A DNA stretch of 64,000 nt from Paraburkholderia sartisoli (GTDB lineage: Bacteria; Pseudomonadota; Gammaproteobacteria; Burkholderiales; Burkholderiaceae). Below the pieces are notes generated by a model that saw only the letters and a program-made list of their open reading frames with translations, did not search any database and was not told where the DNA came from. How positions within the stretch are numbered: the first letter of the stretch is position 1; every line of letters starts with the position of its first letter. A program made the translations under genes and the position numbers. Positions 37,448 through 47,610 of this stretch are shown piece by piece. The stretch lies in the NCBI RefSeq assembly GCF_900107685.1, contig NZ_FNRQ01000005.1:1-64000 (forward strand). The letters run 5' to 3'.

Positions 37448-37681
37448 TCAGCCGTCCGGGGCGCCGGGCGCGCCGCTTCGCCGAACGCTTGCGATCTCGC
37501 TGGCAAGGCATTCGGGGCACAGGCACCCGCTCCCCGCATCGAGCCGCGCCACTGGCAGCGCCGGCATCGCGCGGCACCAGCACGTGATGTCTTTCGCCCG
37601 CGCGCCGCAGTCGAACGCGTGGCCGCAGCGCGGACAACGCACGCTCACCACATCCTGCGAGGAAGAATCTGACGCGCTCAT
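37448..37681 (-). CDS. Cysteine-rich CWC family protein
   Basis: 77-residue protein matching the Cys-rich CWC family. Zinc-ligand-like cysteines occur as CPRCGHAFDCG, then DITCWCR, and finally GCLCPECLASEI. The family's function is unknown. ATG 37681 (MSASDSS) is preferred; a GTG at 37711 would add ten residues. It lies just upstream of regB on the same strand (20 bases) and could be co-transcribed with it, which makes a link to redox signalling possible but unproven. Confidence 0.78.
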   Translation of the reverse strand: MSASDSSSQDVVSVRCPRCGHAFDCGARAKDITCWCRAMPALPVARLDAGSGCLCPECLASEIASVRRSGAPGAPDG

Positions 37682-37719
37682 GGCGAAATGATGAACCTGT
37701 CGGGAAGTCACAGAAATAA

Positions 37720-38862
<1,143 letters not shown>

Positions 38863-39063
38863 GCACGTCATGAAACACGGTGCGCGCAGTCGCGCGCGTA
38901 CCGTGCCGCGCCGCCCGCAGCCGTTGTGCGGCGGCGGCGCGATGCTTCACCGGCCCGCTGTATTTCACCACGCTGCATCCAGCGCTTTCCGGCCTGCCTT
39001 TCCGCACCCAGACAGGCCCCAAAACCGGCCCCCCGCATGGCCTCTCCCGTTTCCACTGCCAGC

Positions 39064-39858
39064 ATGACGCGTCCTTCCCATTCCAAACGCCGTCGGCCGC
39101 ATGTCGGTGGTGGCACGCCCGTGTGGCTCTTCGATCTCGACAACACGCTGCACCGCGCATCGCACGCGATCTTTCCGGCGATCAACCAGGCGATGACGCA
39201 GTACATCATCGACACCCTGCAGGTCGAACGCGACGAGGCGAACCGTCTGCGCACCGGCTACACGCAGCGTTACGGCGCGACGCTGCTGGGTCTCGCGCGC
39301 CATCATCCGGTCGATCCGCACGACTTTCTCAAGGTCGTACACACGTTCCCCGATCTGCGCGCGATGCTGCGCGCCGAGCGCGGCCTCGCGCGTCTCATCG
39401 AGGCGCTGCCGGGCCGCAAGATCGTGCTGACCAATGCGCCTGAAAAGTACGCGCGCGCGGTGCTCGACGAACTGCGCATCGCGCCACTGTTCGAGCGCGT
39501 GATCGCGATCGAGCACATGCGCGACCGGCGCACGTGGCGCGCGAAACCCGATCCGTCGATGCTGCGTCGAGCCATGCGCGACGCGCACGTCAGTCTCGCG
39601 GACGCCATCCTCGTCGAAGACACGCGCAGCCATCTGAAAAGCTACCGGCGACTCGGCATCCGCACGGTGTGGATCACCGGCCACCTGCCGGCGCAGCGCC
39701 GCGCGGAGGGCGTGCCGGCGCGTCTGCCGGGCACCGGCCGTCCGCACTATGTCGACTGGTCGATTCGTTCGTTAAAATCATTGCGATCGGGCATCCGCTC
39801 GGGGCGACTGAAAAGGCGACATCCATGCAGCCGACTGACAGACCTGACCCGCCGGTAG
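39064..39858 (+). CDS. HAD-family pyrimidine 5'-nucleotidase-like hydrolase
   Basis: HAD hydrolase of the SDT1/PHM8-like pyrimidine 5'-nucleotidase group, 264 residues. Motif I is FDLDNTLH, motif II the LTNAP threonine region, motif III the KPDPSML lysine, and motif IV VEDTRSHL. It probably dephosphorylates pyrimidine or other nucleotides. Start choice is uncertain: ATG 39064 is used, and ATG 39037 is possible. The last 34 bases overlap the start of slmA in another frame, so its C-terminal arginine-rich tail may be specific to this organism. Confidence 0.82.
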   Translation: MTRPSHSKRRRPHVGGGTPVWLFDLDNTLHRASHAIFPAINQAMTQYIIDTLQVERDEANRLRTGYTQRYGATLLGLARHHPVDPHDFLKVVHTFPDLRAMLRAERGLARLIEALPGRKIVLTNAPEKYARAVLDELRIAPLFERVIAIEHMRDRRTWRAKPDPSMLRRAMRDAHVSLADAILVEDTRSHLKSYRRLGIRTVWITGHLPAQRRAEGVPARLPGTGRPHYVDWSIRSLKSLRSGIRSGRLKRRHPCSRLTDLTRR

Positions 39859-40505
39859 ACGACGCGCATCACGACACCCGCGATACCAGTGGCACCCGCG
39901 CGCCGCGCCTGAAGCCCGGCGAGCGGCGCGTCCATATCCTGCAGACGCTCGCCGCCATGCTGGAGGCGCCCAAGAGCGAAAAAATCACCACCGCGGCGCT
40001 CGCCGCGCGGCTCGGCGTCTCGGAAGCGGCGCTTTACCGTCATTTCGCCAGCAAGGCGCAGATGTTCGAAGGGCTGATCGAATTCATCGAGCAATCCATC
40101 TTCGGGCTCATCAACCAGATCGTGTCGAAGGAGCCCAACGGCGTGCTTCAGGCGCGTTCGATCGCGCTCATGCTGCTCAACTTCGCCGCACGGAACCCCG
40201 GCATGACGCGCGTGCTGACGGGCGAGGCGCTCGTCGGCGAACACGAACGGCTGGCGGAACGCGTGAACCAGATACTGGAGCGCGTCGAGGCGTCGCTCAA
40301 GCAATGCCTGCGGCTCGGACTGATGGACGTCAACACGCAGGCCGGCAACGCTGCCGTGCCGCTGCCGGCGGACTACGATCCCGCCGTTCGCGCAAGTCTG
40401 CTGGTGAGCTACATCATCGGACGCTGGTACCGCTTTGCCCGCAGCGGCTTCTCGCGCACGCCCGGCGAACACGCCGAAGCGCAGTTGCTGCTCATCCTCC
40501 AGTAA
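39825..40505 (+). CDS. slmA: Nucleoid occlusion factor SlmA (TetR-like)
   Basis: TetR-fold DNA-binding protein that blocks FtsZ assembly over the nucleoid. It has 226 residues, with the HTH region TTAALAARLGVSEAALYRHF followed by SKAQMFEGLIEFIEQ, as in E. coli SlmA. An N-terminal hydrophilic extension of about 30 residues precedes it. ATG 39825 lies within the end of the nucleotidase gene. The C-terminal region YIIGRWYRFARSGF is also typical. A generic TetR regulator is the alternative, less likely. Confidence 0.87.
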   Translation: MQPTDRPDPPVDDAHHDTRDTSGTRAPRLKPGERRVHILQTLAAMLEAPKSEKITTAALAARLGVSEAALYRHFASKAQMFEGLIEFIEQSIFGLINQIVSKEPNGVLQARSIALMLLNFAARNPGMTRVLTGEALVGEHERLAERVNQILERVEASLKQCLRLGLMDVNTQAGNAAVPLPADYDPAVRASLLVSYIIGRWYRFARSGFSRTPGEHAEAQLLLILQ

Positions 40506-40607
40506 CGCGCGACCTTCTCCCATTTTTTGAGATCGACGCATCGTGGCCTGTGCAACGATGCGCGGCGGCCTTTCGCGCCGCGTTCAAAACATCTGGGAGA
40601 ACACATA

Positions 40608-41189
40608 ATGATGAATCGTCCTGTCCTGTCTGCGTTGCCGCCCGGTCTTTCCTCGCTTTCGGCTCACTGGGGATGGCTCCTGCTTCGTGGCATCGTCGCG
40701 ATCGTTTTCGGCGTGCTCGCTTTCCTCTGGCCCGACCTGACGTTAGCCACGCTGGTGATCGTGTGGGGCGCCTACGCCGTCGTCGATGGTGCATTTGCGC
40801 TGGTGTACGGCATCGGTGGCGCGGGCAACCGGCGCTGGATGTATGTGCTGGTCGGGCTGACCGGCATACTCGCCGGGCTCGCCGCGCTCTTCTGGCCCGG
40901 CACCGCGGTCATCGTTCTCGTGATGATCATCGGCTACTGGGCATTTATCGTCGGCGTCTTCGAGATCATTTACGCGATCCAGTACCGTCGCGCGCAGGCG
41001 CACCCCTGGCTGATCGGCCTGTCGGGATGCCTGTCGGTCGTGATCGGCCTGCTCATCGTGATGTGCGTCTATCCGGTGGGCGTGCTGTCGGTGGTATGGC
41101 TCATCGGCAGCTATGCGATCGTGTACGGCATCCTGATGACGCTCGCGGCCATCCAGCTGCGACGTTTCCAGCGCCGGCTGACGGCTTGA
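40608..41189 (+). CDS. HdeD-family membrane protein (DUF308)
   Basis: 193-residue membrane protein of the HdeD/DUF308 family with six hydrophobic helices, for example GWLLLRGIVAIVFGVLAFLW, LATLVIVWGAYAVVDG and LIGLSGCLSVVIGLLIV. E. coli HdeD is linked to acid resistance at high cell density, but the role here is not established. GGGAGA precedes the ATG. It stands alone between slmA and the metX leader. Confidence 0.86.
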   Translation: MMNRPVLSALPPGLSSLSAHWGWLLLRGIVAIVFGVLAFLWPDLTLATLVIVWGAYAVVDGAFALVYGIGGAGNRRWMYVLVGLTGILAGLAALFWPGTAVIVLVMIIGYWAFIVGVFEIIYAIQYRRAQAHPWLIGLSGCLSVVIGLLIVMCVYPVGVLSVVWLIGSYAIVYGILMTLAAIQLRRFQRRLTA

Positions 41190-41280
41190 GCGCCCACATT
41201 CATTGAATCCGGTGCGATCCGGGCGCCGGATCGCATCACCCTCACAGAACGGCGCGCGCCGCTATCTCAGAACTTTCCGC

Positions 41281-41286
41281 TATAAT
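41281..41286 (+). promoter_or_regulatory. Candidate metX promoter -10 element
   Basis: A perfect TATAAT, with no good -35 at the usual distance. Initiation a few bases downstream would begin the transcript about 50 bases before the SAM-II-like element and about 210 bases before metX. Confidence 0.5.
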
Positions 41287-41344
41287 TTGCGCCTGATTGC
41301 GGTATTCGCTGCGATAGCGGCCACCGGAACATGCAGGATGAATG

Positions 41345-41436
41345 ACGCGCCGATTTGCTGACTCGATTGCGGGCGCGCGAACTGCCGGGAGGGTTCCCGG
41401 GGTTCACTACAAATGCGGCTAAAGAGGTCGTCAGCC
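41345..41436 (+). ncRNA. SAM-II-like (SAM-alpha) riboswitch before metX
   Basis: CGCGC (41346-41350) pairs with GCGCG (41373-41377) as P1, enclosing the conserved GATTT. Downstream, ACAAATGCGGCTAAAGAGG (41409-41427) closely follows the SAM-II consensus AAATG-R-GCTAAA-R-GG. The loop sequence GCTGAC (41357-41362) pairs with GTCAGC (41430-41435), giving the H-type pseudoknot. An extra hairpin CCGGGA/TCCCGG flanked by GAAC/GTTC is inserted between P1 and the AAATG block. SAM-II elements are known upstream of metX in proteobacteria. Binding SAM would sequester downstream sequence and lower metX-metW expression. Confidence 0.8.
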
Positions 41437-41504
41437 GCGCATCACGTCTCTTCGCGCATCGCCGACACCATCTAGCCGTCCAGAGTCGTTAAAAGGCGGA
41501 ATGA

Positions 41505-42650
41505 ATGGAATCGATCGGCATCGTCGCTCCCCAGAAAATGCATTTCTCCGAGCCGCTGCTCATGCAGAACGGCAGCTCGCTCGCCGGTTACGACCTGATG
41601 GTCGAAACCTACGGCACGCTCAACGCCGCGCGCAGCAACGCGGTGCTCGTCTGTCACGCGCTCAACGCGTCGCATCACGTCGCGGGCGTCTATGCGGATG
41701 ACCCGAAGGACGTCGGCTGGTGGGACAACATGGTGGGCCCGGGCAAGCCGCTCGACACGAATCGCTTCTTCGTGATCGGCGTGAACAATCTCGGCTCGTG
41801 TTTCGGCTCGACGGGCCCGATGAGCATCGATCCGTCGACACAGCAGCCCTACGGCGCGCGCTTTCCGGTCATCACCGTCGAAGACTGGGTGAACGCGCAG
41901 GCGCGCGTCGCCGACGTGTTCGGCATCGAGCGCTTTGCCGCGGTGATGGGCGGCAGCCTCGGCGGCATGCAGGCGCTGGCGTGGAGCATGATGTACCCGG
42001 AGCGCGTCGCGCACTGCATCGTGGTCGCGTCGACGCCCAAGCTCTCCGCGCAGAACATCGCGTTCAACGAAGTGGCGCGCTCGGCGATCCTGTCGGACCC
42101 GGACTTCCACGGCGGCAACTACTACGCGCACGACGTGAAACCGAAGCGCGGCCTGCGCGTCGCGCGGATGATCGGCCACATCACGTATCTCTCCGACGAC
42201 GACATGGCCGCGAAGTTCGGCCGCGCGCTGCGCCGCGCGGAAGGCGCGCACGATGCGTACAACTTCAACTTCGACGTCGAGTTCGAGGTGGAGTCGTATC
42301 TGCGGTATCAGGGCGACAAATTCGCCGACTATTTCGACGCGAACACATATCTGCTGATCACTCGCGCGCTCGACTACTTCGATCCGGCGAAAGCGTTCGA
42401 CGGCGACCTGACGGCCGCGCTCGCGCACACCACGGCGAAATACCTCGTCGCGAGTTTCTCGACCGACTGGCGTTTCGCGCCCGCGCGTTCGCTCGAACTG
42501 GTCAAGGCGCTGCTCGATCACAAACGCACGGTGACGTACGCCGAAATCGACGCGCCGCACGGCCACGACGCCTTCCTGCTCGACGACGCCCGCTATCACA
42601 ACCTGATGCGCGCCTACTACGAACGCATTGCCACCGAGGTACACGCATGA
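41505..42650 (+). CDS. metX: Homoserine O-acyltransferase MetX
   Basis: First committed enzyme of methionine synthesis, acylating homoserine. It has 381 residues and an alpha/beta-hydrolase fold. The nucleophile serine is in [10 protein letters not shown], and the histidine of the triad in [24 protein letters not shown] is the oxyanion region. Some MetX proteins of this bacterial group use succinyl-CoA rather than acetyl-CoA; sequence alone does not let me decide. The stop overlaps the metW start (ATGA). The leader holds a SAM-II-like riboswitch. Confidence 0.94.
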   Translation: MESIGIVAPQKMHFSEPLLMQNGSSLAGYDLMVETYGTLNAARSNAVLVCHALNASHHVAGVYADDPKDVGWWDNMVGPGKPLDTNRFFVIGVNNLGSCFGSTGPMSIDPSTQQPYGARFPVITVEDWVNAQARVADVFGIERFAAVMGGSLGGMQALAWSMMYPERVAHCIVVASTPKLSAQNIAFNEVARSAILSDPDFHGGNYYAHDVKPKRGLRVARMIGHITYLSDDDMAAKFGRALRRAEGAHDAYNFNFDVEFEVESYLRYQGDKFADYFDANTYLLITRALDYFDPAKAFDGDLTAALAHTTAKYLVASFSTDWRFAPARSLELVKALLDHKRTVTYAEIDAPHGHDAFLLDDARYHNLMRAYYERIATEVHA

Positions 42651-43255
42651 ACCAGCGCGCGCTCGATTATCTTGTGACGCGGCCCGACTTCCGCGCGATT
42701 GCCCGCTGGGTCGAGCCGCGCTCGACGGTGCTCGATCTCGGCTGCGGCGACGGCTCGCTGCTGTCGCTGCTCACGGAAGAACTCGAAGTGTCCGGCTACG
42801 GCATCGAGATCAACGACGCCGGCGTGCTCGCGTCGACGAAAAACGGCGTCAACGTGATCCAGCAGAACCTGGAAGACGGCCTGCGTCTCTTCGAGGACGG
42901 CAGCTTCGATTTCGCGATCCTGTCGCAGACGCTCCAGACGATCCACCAGACCGCCGCGATCCTGCGTGAGACGGTGCGCGTCGGCAAGGAATGCATCGTC
43001 TCGTTTCCGAACTTCGGCTACTGGTCGCACCGGCTTTCGGTGTTGCAGGGTCGGATGCCGGTTTCGAAATCGCTGCCGTTCCAGTGGCACAACACGCCGA
43101 ACGTGCGCGTGCTGACCATCAAGGATTTCGAGGCGCTCGCGCCGGAAGTCGGCATCGAAATCCTCGACCGCGTGGTGCTGCACGGCGGCCAGGCGGTCCG
43201 TTGGGGCGAGAACTGGCGTGGTAGTCTTGCGGTCTATCGGGTCAAGAAAAGCTAA
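42647..43255 (+). CDS. metW: Methionine biosynthesis protein MetW
   Basis: 202-residue SAM-binding-fold protein always found after metX in many proteobacteria. It has the methyltransferase motif [13 protein letters not shown] and a SQTLQTIHQ segment typical of MetW. It is thought to be needed for MetX activity rather than to be a free methyltransferase. It starts four bases inside metX, so expression is coupled and probably shares the leader control. Confidence 0.94.
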   Translation: MNQRALDYLVTRPDFRAIARWVEPRSTVLDLGCGDGSLLSLLTEELEVSGYGIEINDAGVLASTKNGVNVIQQNLEDGLRLFEDGSFDFAILSQTLQTIHQTAAILRETVRVGKECIVSFPNFGYWSHRLSVLQGRMPVSKSLPFQWHNTPNVRVLTIKDFEALAPEVGIEILDRVVLHGGQAVRWGENWRGSLAVYRVKKS

Positions 43256-43269
43256 CGCAGACTATCCCC

Positions 43270-44664
43270 ATGTCGAACCCGCCACACGAGGCGCCTGCAC
43301 TTTCCGCTCACGAAGACCACGCCGGCTGGCGTGCGTATTTCAACCGACACATGCTGATATGCGTCTTCCTCGGCTTTACGTCGGGGTTGCCGCTTTTCAC
43401 GCTCGTCTATCTTGTGCAAGCCTGGTTGCGCTCCGAAGGCGTCAACCTGAAGGAAATCGGCCTCTTTGCGCTGATCCAGTTTCCGTACACATGGAAATTC
43501 ATCTGGGCACCGCTGATGGACCGCTATCTGCCGCGTCTGCCGGGCTGGCGTCCGGGCAGGCGGCGCGGCTGGATGCTCGTCACGCAGATTCTCGTCGCGG
43601 GCGCGATCGCGACGCTCGGCTTCGTGTCGCCGCGCGACGCGATCTGGACCGTCGCCGCGCTGACCGCGCTGGTCGCGTTCTTCGGCGCGAGCCAGGACAT
43701 TGCCATCGACGCCTATCGGCGCGAACTGCTCACCGACACGCAGCAGGGTCTCGGCAACGCCGTTCACGTGAACGCGTACAAGATCGCGGCGCTCGTGCCG
43801 GGTTCGCTCGCGCTGATCCTGTCGGACCATCTGCCGTGGAGCACCGTCTTTATCGTCACCGCGGTGTTCATGCTGCCGGGGATGGTGATGACGCTGCTCG
43901 TCAGCGAACCCGAGGTACACGGCGCGCCGCCGAAGAACCTGCGCGACGCGATCGTGCTGCCGTTCCGCGAATTCATCCTGCGCGACGGCTGGAAAGGCGC
44001 GCTGTTCGTGCTTGGCTTCATCTTCCTGTACAAGCTCGGCGACGTGATGGCGACCACGCTGTCCACGTCGTTCTTCCTCGACATCGGCTTTTCGCGCACG
44101 CAGATTGGCGTGATCGCGAAGACGACCGCGTTCGGCGCGAGTCTCGCGGGCGGCATCGTCGGCGGCGTGTGGCTGATGAAGATCGGCATCGGCCGCGGCC
44201 TGTGGATTTTCGGCCTGCTGCAGATGGTGTCGACGCTCGGTTTCGCGTGGCTTGCGCAGCTTGGTCCCGCGTCGCACGCGCTGGCCGTGATCTACGATTT
44301 CGCCGTGGCGACGGGTCAGGGTACGACGAAGATGCTGTCGTGGGTCGGCATCCACTGGACCGTCCAGCTCGATCCGCGTCTGGTCGCGCTCGCGCTCGTC
44401 TATGGCTTCGAAACCTTCGCGACCGGCCTGACGCTGGCGGCCTTCACCGCGTATATCGCCAGCACCACCGATCCGCGCTACACCGCCACCCAGTTCGCGC
44501 TCTTCACGAGCCTCGCCTCGGTGCCGCGCACGCTGGCTTCGGCGGCGAGCGGTTATGCGGTCGCCGAGATCGGCTGGTTCACGTACTTCATCGTGTGTAC
44601 GGCGCTCGCCGTGCCTGGCATGTTACTTTTGTTCCGGATCGCTCCCTGGAGAACGCAGTCGTGA
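43270..44664 (+). CDS. ampG: AmpG-like muropeptide MFS permease
   Basis: Inner-membrane permease of 464 residues related to AmpG, which imports anhydromuropeptides for cell-wall recycling and beta-lactamase induction. The family opening FLGFTSGLPLFTLVYLVQAWL, then FPYTWKFIWAPLMDRY and ASQDIAIDAYRREL, are clear. About twelve to fourteen hydrophobic helices are present. It begins 14 bases after metW and its stop overlaps the next gene's GTG, so all may be one transcript. The substrate assignment is by family similarity only. Confidence 0.88.
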   Translation: MSNPPHEAPALSAHEDHAGWRAYFNRHMLICVFLGFTSGLPLFTLVYLVQAWLRSEGVNLKEIGLFALIQFPYTWKFIWAPLMDRYLPRLPGWRPGRRRGWMLVTQILVAGAIATLGFVSPRDAIWTVAALTALVAFFGASQDIAIDAYRRELLTDTQQGLGNAVHVNAYKIAALVPGSLALILSDHLPWSTVFIVTAVFMLPGMVMTLLVSEPEVHGAPPKNLRDAIVLPFREFILRDGWKGALFVLGFIFLYKLGDVMATTLSTSFFLDIGFSRTQIGVIAKTTAFGASLAGGIVGGVWLMKIGIGRGLWIFGLLQMVSTLGFAWLAQLGPASHALAVIYDFAVATGQGTTKMLSWVGIHWTVQLDPRLVALALVYGFETFATGLTLAAFTAYIASTTDPRYTATQFALFTSLASVPRTLASAASGYAVAEIGWFTYFIVCTALAVPGMLLLFRIAPWRTQS

Positions 44665-45773
44665 TTGCGTCCGCCCCCCCGCTCACGATATTCACGATGC
44701 TCCGGCGCACCGCACTCGCGGCGCGCGTGGGCGTCTGCGTGTGCGCGGGCGTGGCGCTGTTGCCGGCGCATCAGGCGTTCGCCGTCGATGCGCCCGCCAA
44801 CGCAGCCGTCAGCGCGGCGAATGCGGCCAGCGCGCCCGCGCCACGGGCGGCCGCGGCCACGGCGCCGGTTTCGGGCGCTTCCGTTCCCACTGGCACTTCC
44901 GGCGCTTCAACTGCGCCAGCACCGGGCGCTACAGCCCCAGCCGGTCAGCCACACGTATACGGCCCGAGCCAGTCGGTCCGCTACGGCAGCCCGGCGGTGT
45001 TCCGCAACCTGATTCCATCGGCGATGCTCGAATCGCAGGCGTCGGCCGAATTCGACGAAATCGCGCGCGGCGCCAGTCACGCCAACAAGCTCTATCCCGC
45101 GACCGACGCTCACGTCAAACGCGTGCGCGCGGCCATGGATCAGCTGATTCCGTTCTCGCTGAAATGGAACGAGCGCGCAAAGAACTGGAAGTGGGATGTC
45201 GCGGTGGTGAAGTCGCCGGATATCCGGATGTACTGTCTGCCGGGCGGCAAGGTGGTGGTGTATGGCGGCCTGCTGGACCGCGTGCGCCTGAACGACAACG
45301 AGCTTGGCATGCTGCTCGGCCACGAAATCGCGCACGCGTTGCGCGAACACGCGCGCGAGCGGCTCGGCGAACAGCAGGCCGCGCAGCTTAGCTCCGGGCC
45401 GATCCCGCAACTTTTCGGCCTGGCCGATCTGGGTGAGGCGCCGCTTGGCATCGGCACGCAGCTGCTCGAGATGAAATACGAGAACACCGACGAAACCGAG
45501 GCCGACGTGATCGGCAGCGATATCGCGTCACGCGCGGGTTTCGACCCGCGCGCCGCCATCACGCTGTGGGACAAGCTCGCAGCCGCGACGCGCAAAAACC
45601 GCGAGCAGGGCTTCATCTACGTGCATCCGTACCCGCCGGCGCGCCGCGCCGACATCATGAAACGCCTGCCCGACATGCTGCCGCTCTACGCGAAGGCGAT
45701 CGGCAAAAGCGTCGACGCGTTGCCGGATTACGCCGGCATCGGCCGCCCGAAGCACAAACTCGCGACCGACTGA
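44661..45773 (+). CDS. Exported M48-family zinc metallopeptidase
   Basis: Periplasmic M48 peptidase related to BepA/LoiP/YcaL, which degrade or assist misfolded outer-membrane proteins. The zinc site HEIAHALREH and the third ligand in ETEADVIG are present. GTG 44661 overlaps the ampG stop and has GGAG upstream, giving 370 residues. ATG 44697 is the alternative and directly begins the signal peptide MLRRTALAARVGVCVCAGVA. An Ala/Pro/Thr-rich linker follows the signal. PVVYGPSQSVRYG-like sequence then leads into the catalytic domain. Confidence 0.85.
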   Translation: MIASAPPLTIFTMLRRTALAARVGVCVCAGVALLPAHQAFAVDAPANAAVSAANAASAPAPRAAAATAPVSGASVPTGTSGASTAPAPGATAPAGQPHVYGPSQSVRYGSPAVFRNLIPSAMLESQASAEFDEIARGASHANKLYPATDAHVKRVRAAMDQLIPFSLKWNERAKNWKWDVAVVKSPDIRMYCLPGGKVVVYGGLLDRVRLNDNELGMLLGHEIAHALREHARERLGEQQAAQLSSGPIPQLFGLADLGEAPLGIGTQLLEMKYENTDETEADVIGSDIASRAGFDPRAAITLWDKLAAATRKNREQGFIYVHPYPPARRADIMKRLPDMLPLYAKAIGKSVDALPDYAGIGRPKHKLATD

Positions 45774-45791
45774 AACGCGTCTCCCGACACG

Positions 45792-46565
45792 TCAGGCCGG
45801 ATGATCGTAGTCGACGGTCAGCGGCGCGTGGTCGCTGAACTTGATGTCGCGGAACACGTCCGTGCGCTTCGCCGTGCCGGCAATGCCCGGCGTCGCGATC
45901 TGGTAGTCGATCCGCCACCCGACGTTCTTCGCGTACGCCTGGCCGCGATTGCTCCACCACGTGTACTGTTCCGGGCGCGGGTCGAGCGTGCGAAACACGT
46001 CGACGTAGCCCACTTCGTCGAACAGCTTCGTAAGCCACGCGCGCTCCTCCGGCAGACAGCCTGAATTCTTCTGGTTGCCCTTCCAGTTCTTGATGTCGAT
46101 TTCCTTGTGGACGATGTTCACGTCGCCGCACACGATCACTTCGCGTTCCTGGCGCAGTGCGTCGAGGTGCGGCATGAACACATCCATGAAGCGGTATTTC
46201 GCCTGTTGCCGCTCCTCGCCGCTCGACCCCGACGGCACATACACCGAAATCACAGACAGATTGCCGAAGCGCACTTCGACGTAACGCCCTTCTGCGTCGA
46301 ACTCCTCGCTGCCAAAGCCGATCACGACTTCGTCCGGTTCGACTCGCGTGTACACACCCGCGCCGCTGTAGCCCTTTTTCACCGCATGCTGGAAGTAGCC
46401 GGTGTAGCCATGGGGCGCGAGAAATTCGGGCGTCATGTCGTCCTGCGAGCACTTGATTTCCTGCACGCAGAGCACGTCGGCGTTCTGGTCGCGGAACCAG
46501 TCGAAGAAGCCTTTTTTGGACGCCGAGCGGATGCCGTTGAGGTTGGCGGTAATCACACGCAACAT
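45792..46565 (-). CDS. xthA: Exodeoxyribonuclease III
   Basis: AP endonuclease/3'-5' exonuclease of base-excision repair, 257 residues. The first beta-strand ITANLNGIRSA, the metal-binding CVQEIKC glutamate, GYSGAGVYTR, VCGDVNIVHKEID and the closing FSDHAPLTVDY (catalytic Asp-His) are all in order. It stands 18 bases from the convergent peptidase gene and about 60 bases after ppk2 on the same strand, so it may share a promoter with ppk2. Confidence 0.95.
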   Translation of the reverse strand: MLRVITANLNGIRSASKKGFFDWFRDQNADVLCVQEIKCSQDDMTPEFLAPHGYTGYFQHAVKKGYSGAGVYTRVEPDEVVIGFGSEEFDAEGRYVEVRFGNLSVISVYVPSGSSGEERQQAKYRFMDVFMPHLDALRQEREVIVCGDVNIVHKEIDIKNWKGNQKNSGCLPEERAWLTKLFDEVGYVDVFRTLDPRPEQYTWWSNRGQAYAKNVGWRIDYQIATPGIAGTAKRTDVFRDIKFSDHAPLTVDYDHPA

Positions 46566-46626
46566 GTTGTTTCCTCTGTTATCAGATGGTTTGTGGCACG
46601 CCGGCCAGAACTGGCCAGAACCGGCG

Positions 46627-47466
46627 TCATTCGATTTTCAGGCCTTTCAGCGAAGGCTTGGCCGGCGGAAACTCGAGCTTCAATCCTTCGAACGCGCGCA
46701 GCAGCAGCTCGGCGATCATCACGTTGCGGTGCGTCTTCGAATCGGCTGGAATCACGTACCACGGCGCGTGATCAGTCGAAGTCGCGGCGAGCGCGTCCTG
46801 ATAGGCGTTCTGGTATTTGTCCCACAGCATGCGTGCATCGAGATCGGCGACGTCGAATTTCCAGTGCTTCGTCGGATCGTCGATGCGCGCCTGCAGGCGC
46901 TTCTTCTGCTCGTCCTTCGAAATGTGCAGCATGCATTTGATGATGGTCGTGCCGCTGTCGGCGAGCAGCGCCTCGAATTCGCGGATGTGCCGATAGCGGC
47001 GCGCGCATTCGTCGGCGTCGATGTCGCCGAGCACCGCGGGCACCAGCACATCTTCGTAGTGGCTGCGGTTGAAGATCGTCAGTTCGCCGGCAGCCGGCGC
47101 CTGCGAGTGGACGCGCCACAGAAAATCGTGCGCCGCTTCGACGGGCGTCGGCGCCTTGAACGGCACGACGTGCAGCCCAAGCGGATCGACTTCCTGAAAA
47201 ACCGCGCGGATCGTGCCGTCCTTGCCGCTCGTGTCCATGCCCTGCAGCACGAGCAGGACGCGTCGAACGCGCTGCGCGTGCAAACGCTCCTGCAGGCCGT
47301 CGAGCAGCGTGCCGATTTCCGCGAGACGCGCCCGGTCGCCTTCTTTCGAACCGCTCGAAAAGGGCTTCGCGCCGGGATCGAACTCGCCGAGCGAGAACTT
47401 CGCCGGCTTGCCTTTATCGTCGGGAAACGGAACGCGAAAATCATCCAGCTCGGGTTTCTTTGCCAT
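46627..47466 (-). CDS. ppk2: Polyphosphate kinase 2 family protein
   Basis: PPK2-type polyphosphate:nucleotide phosphotransferase, a single-domain protein of 279 residues. Walker A is GMDTSGKDGTI, the lid region RVHSQAPAAGEL follows, and Walker B is NRSHYEDVLVP. PPK2 enzymes make nucleoside di- or triphosphates using polyphosphate, or the reverse. The Walker A form recalls class III enzymes, which phosphorylate both AMP and ADP, but this class assignment is tentative. A terminator-like hairpin of gatB lies upstream. Confidence 0.9.
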   Translation of the reverse strand: MAKKPELDDFRVPFPDDKGKPAKFSLGEFDPGAKPFSSGSKEGDRARLAEIGTLLDGLQERLHAQRVRRVLLVLQGMDTSGKDGTIRAVFQEVDPLGLHVVPFKAPTPVEAAHDFLWRVHSQAPAAGELTIFNRSHYEDVLVPAVLGDIDADECARRYRHIREFEALLADSGTTIIKCMLHISKDEQKKRLQARIDDPTKHWKFDVADLDARMLWDKYQNAYQDALAATSTDHAPWYVIPADSKTHRNVMIAELLLRAFEGLKLEFPPAKPSLKGLKIE

Positions 47467-47511
47467 GCGGACCTCTTTGCTGACGCGACGTCAAATGAGA
47501 GTCGACAAAAG

Positions 47512-47553
47512 GAAACGGGCCGTTGCCTCAACCTTCGTCCGGCAACAGCCCGT
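47512..47553 (-). terminator. Terminator of the gatCAB operon
   Basis: On the minus strand ACGGGC-GTTGCC arms (genomic 47515-47527 and 47541-47553) form a 12-bp stem with one bulged base on each side, followed by TTTCCTTTT. It lies just after the gatB stop and before ppk2. Confidence 0.75.
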
Positions 47554-47610
47554 CATGACTGGCGACGTTTCCCGACTGCATGAAACGCCCCACGACACCT
47601 TTACTGCAGA

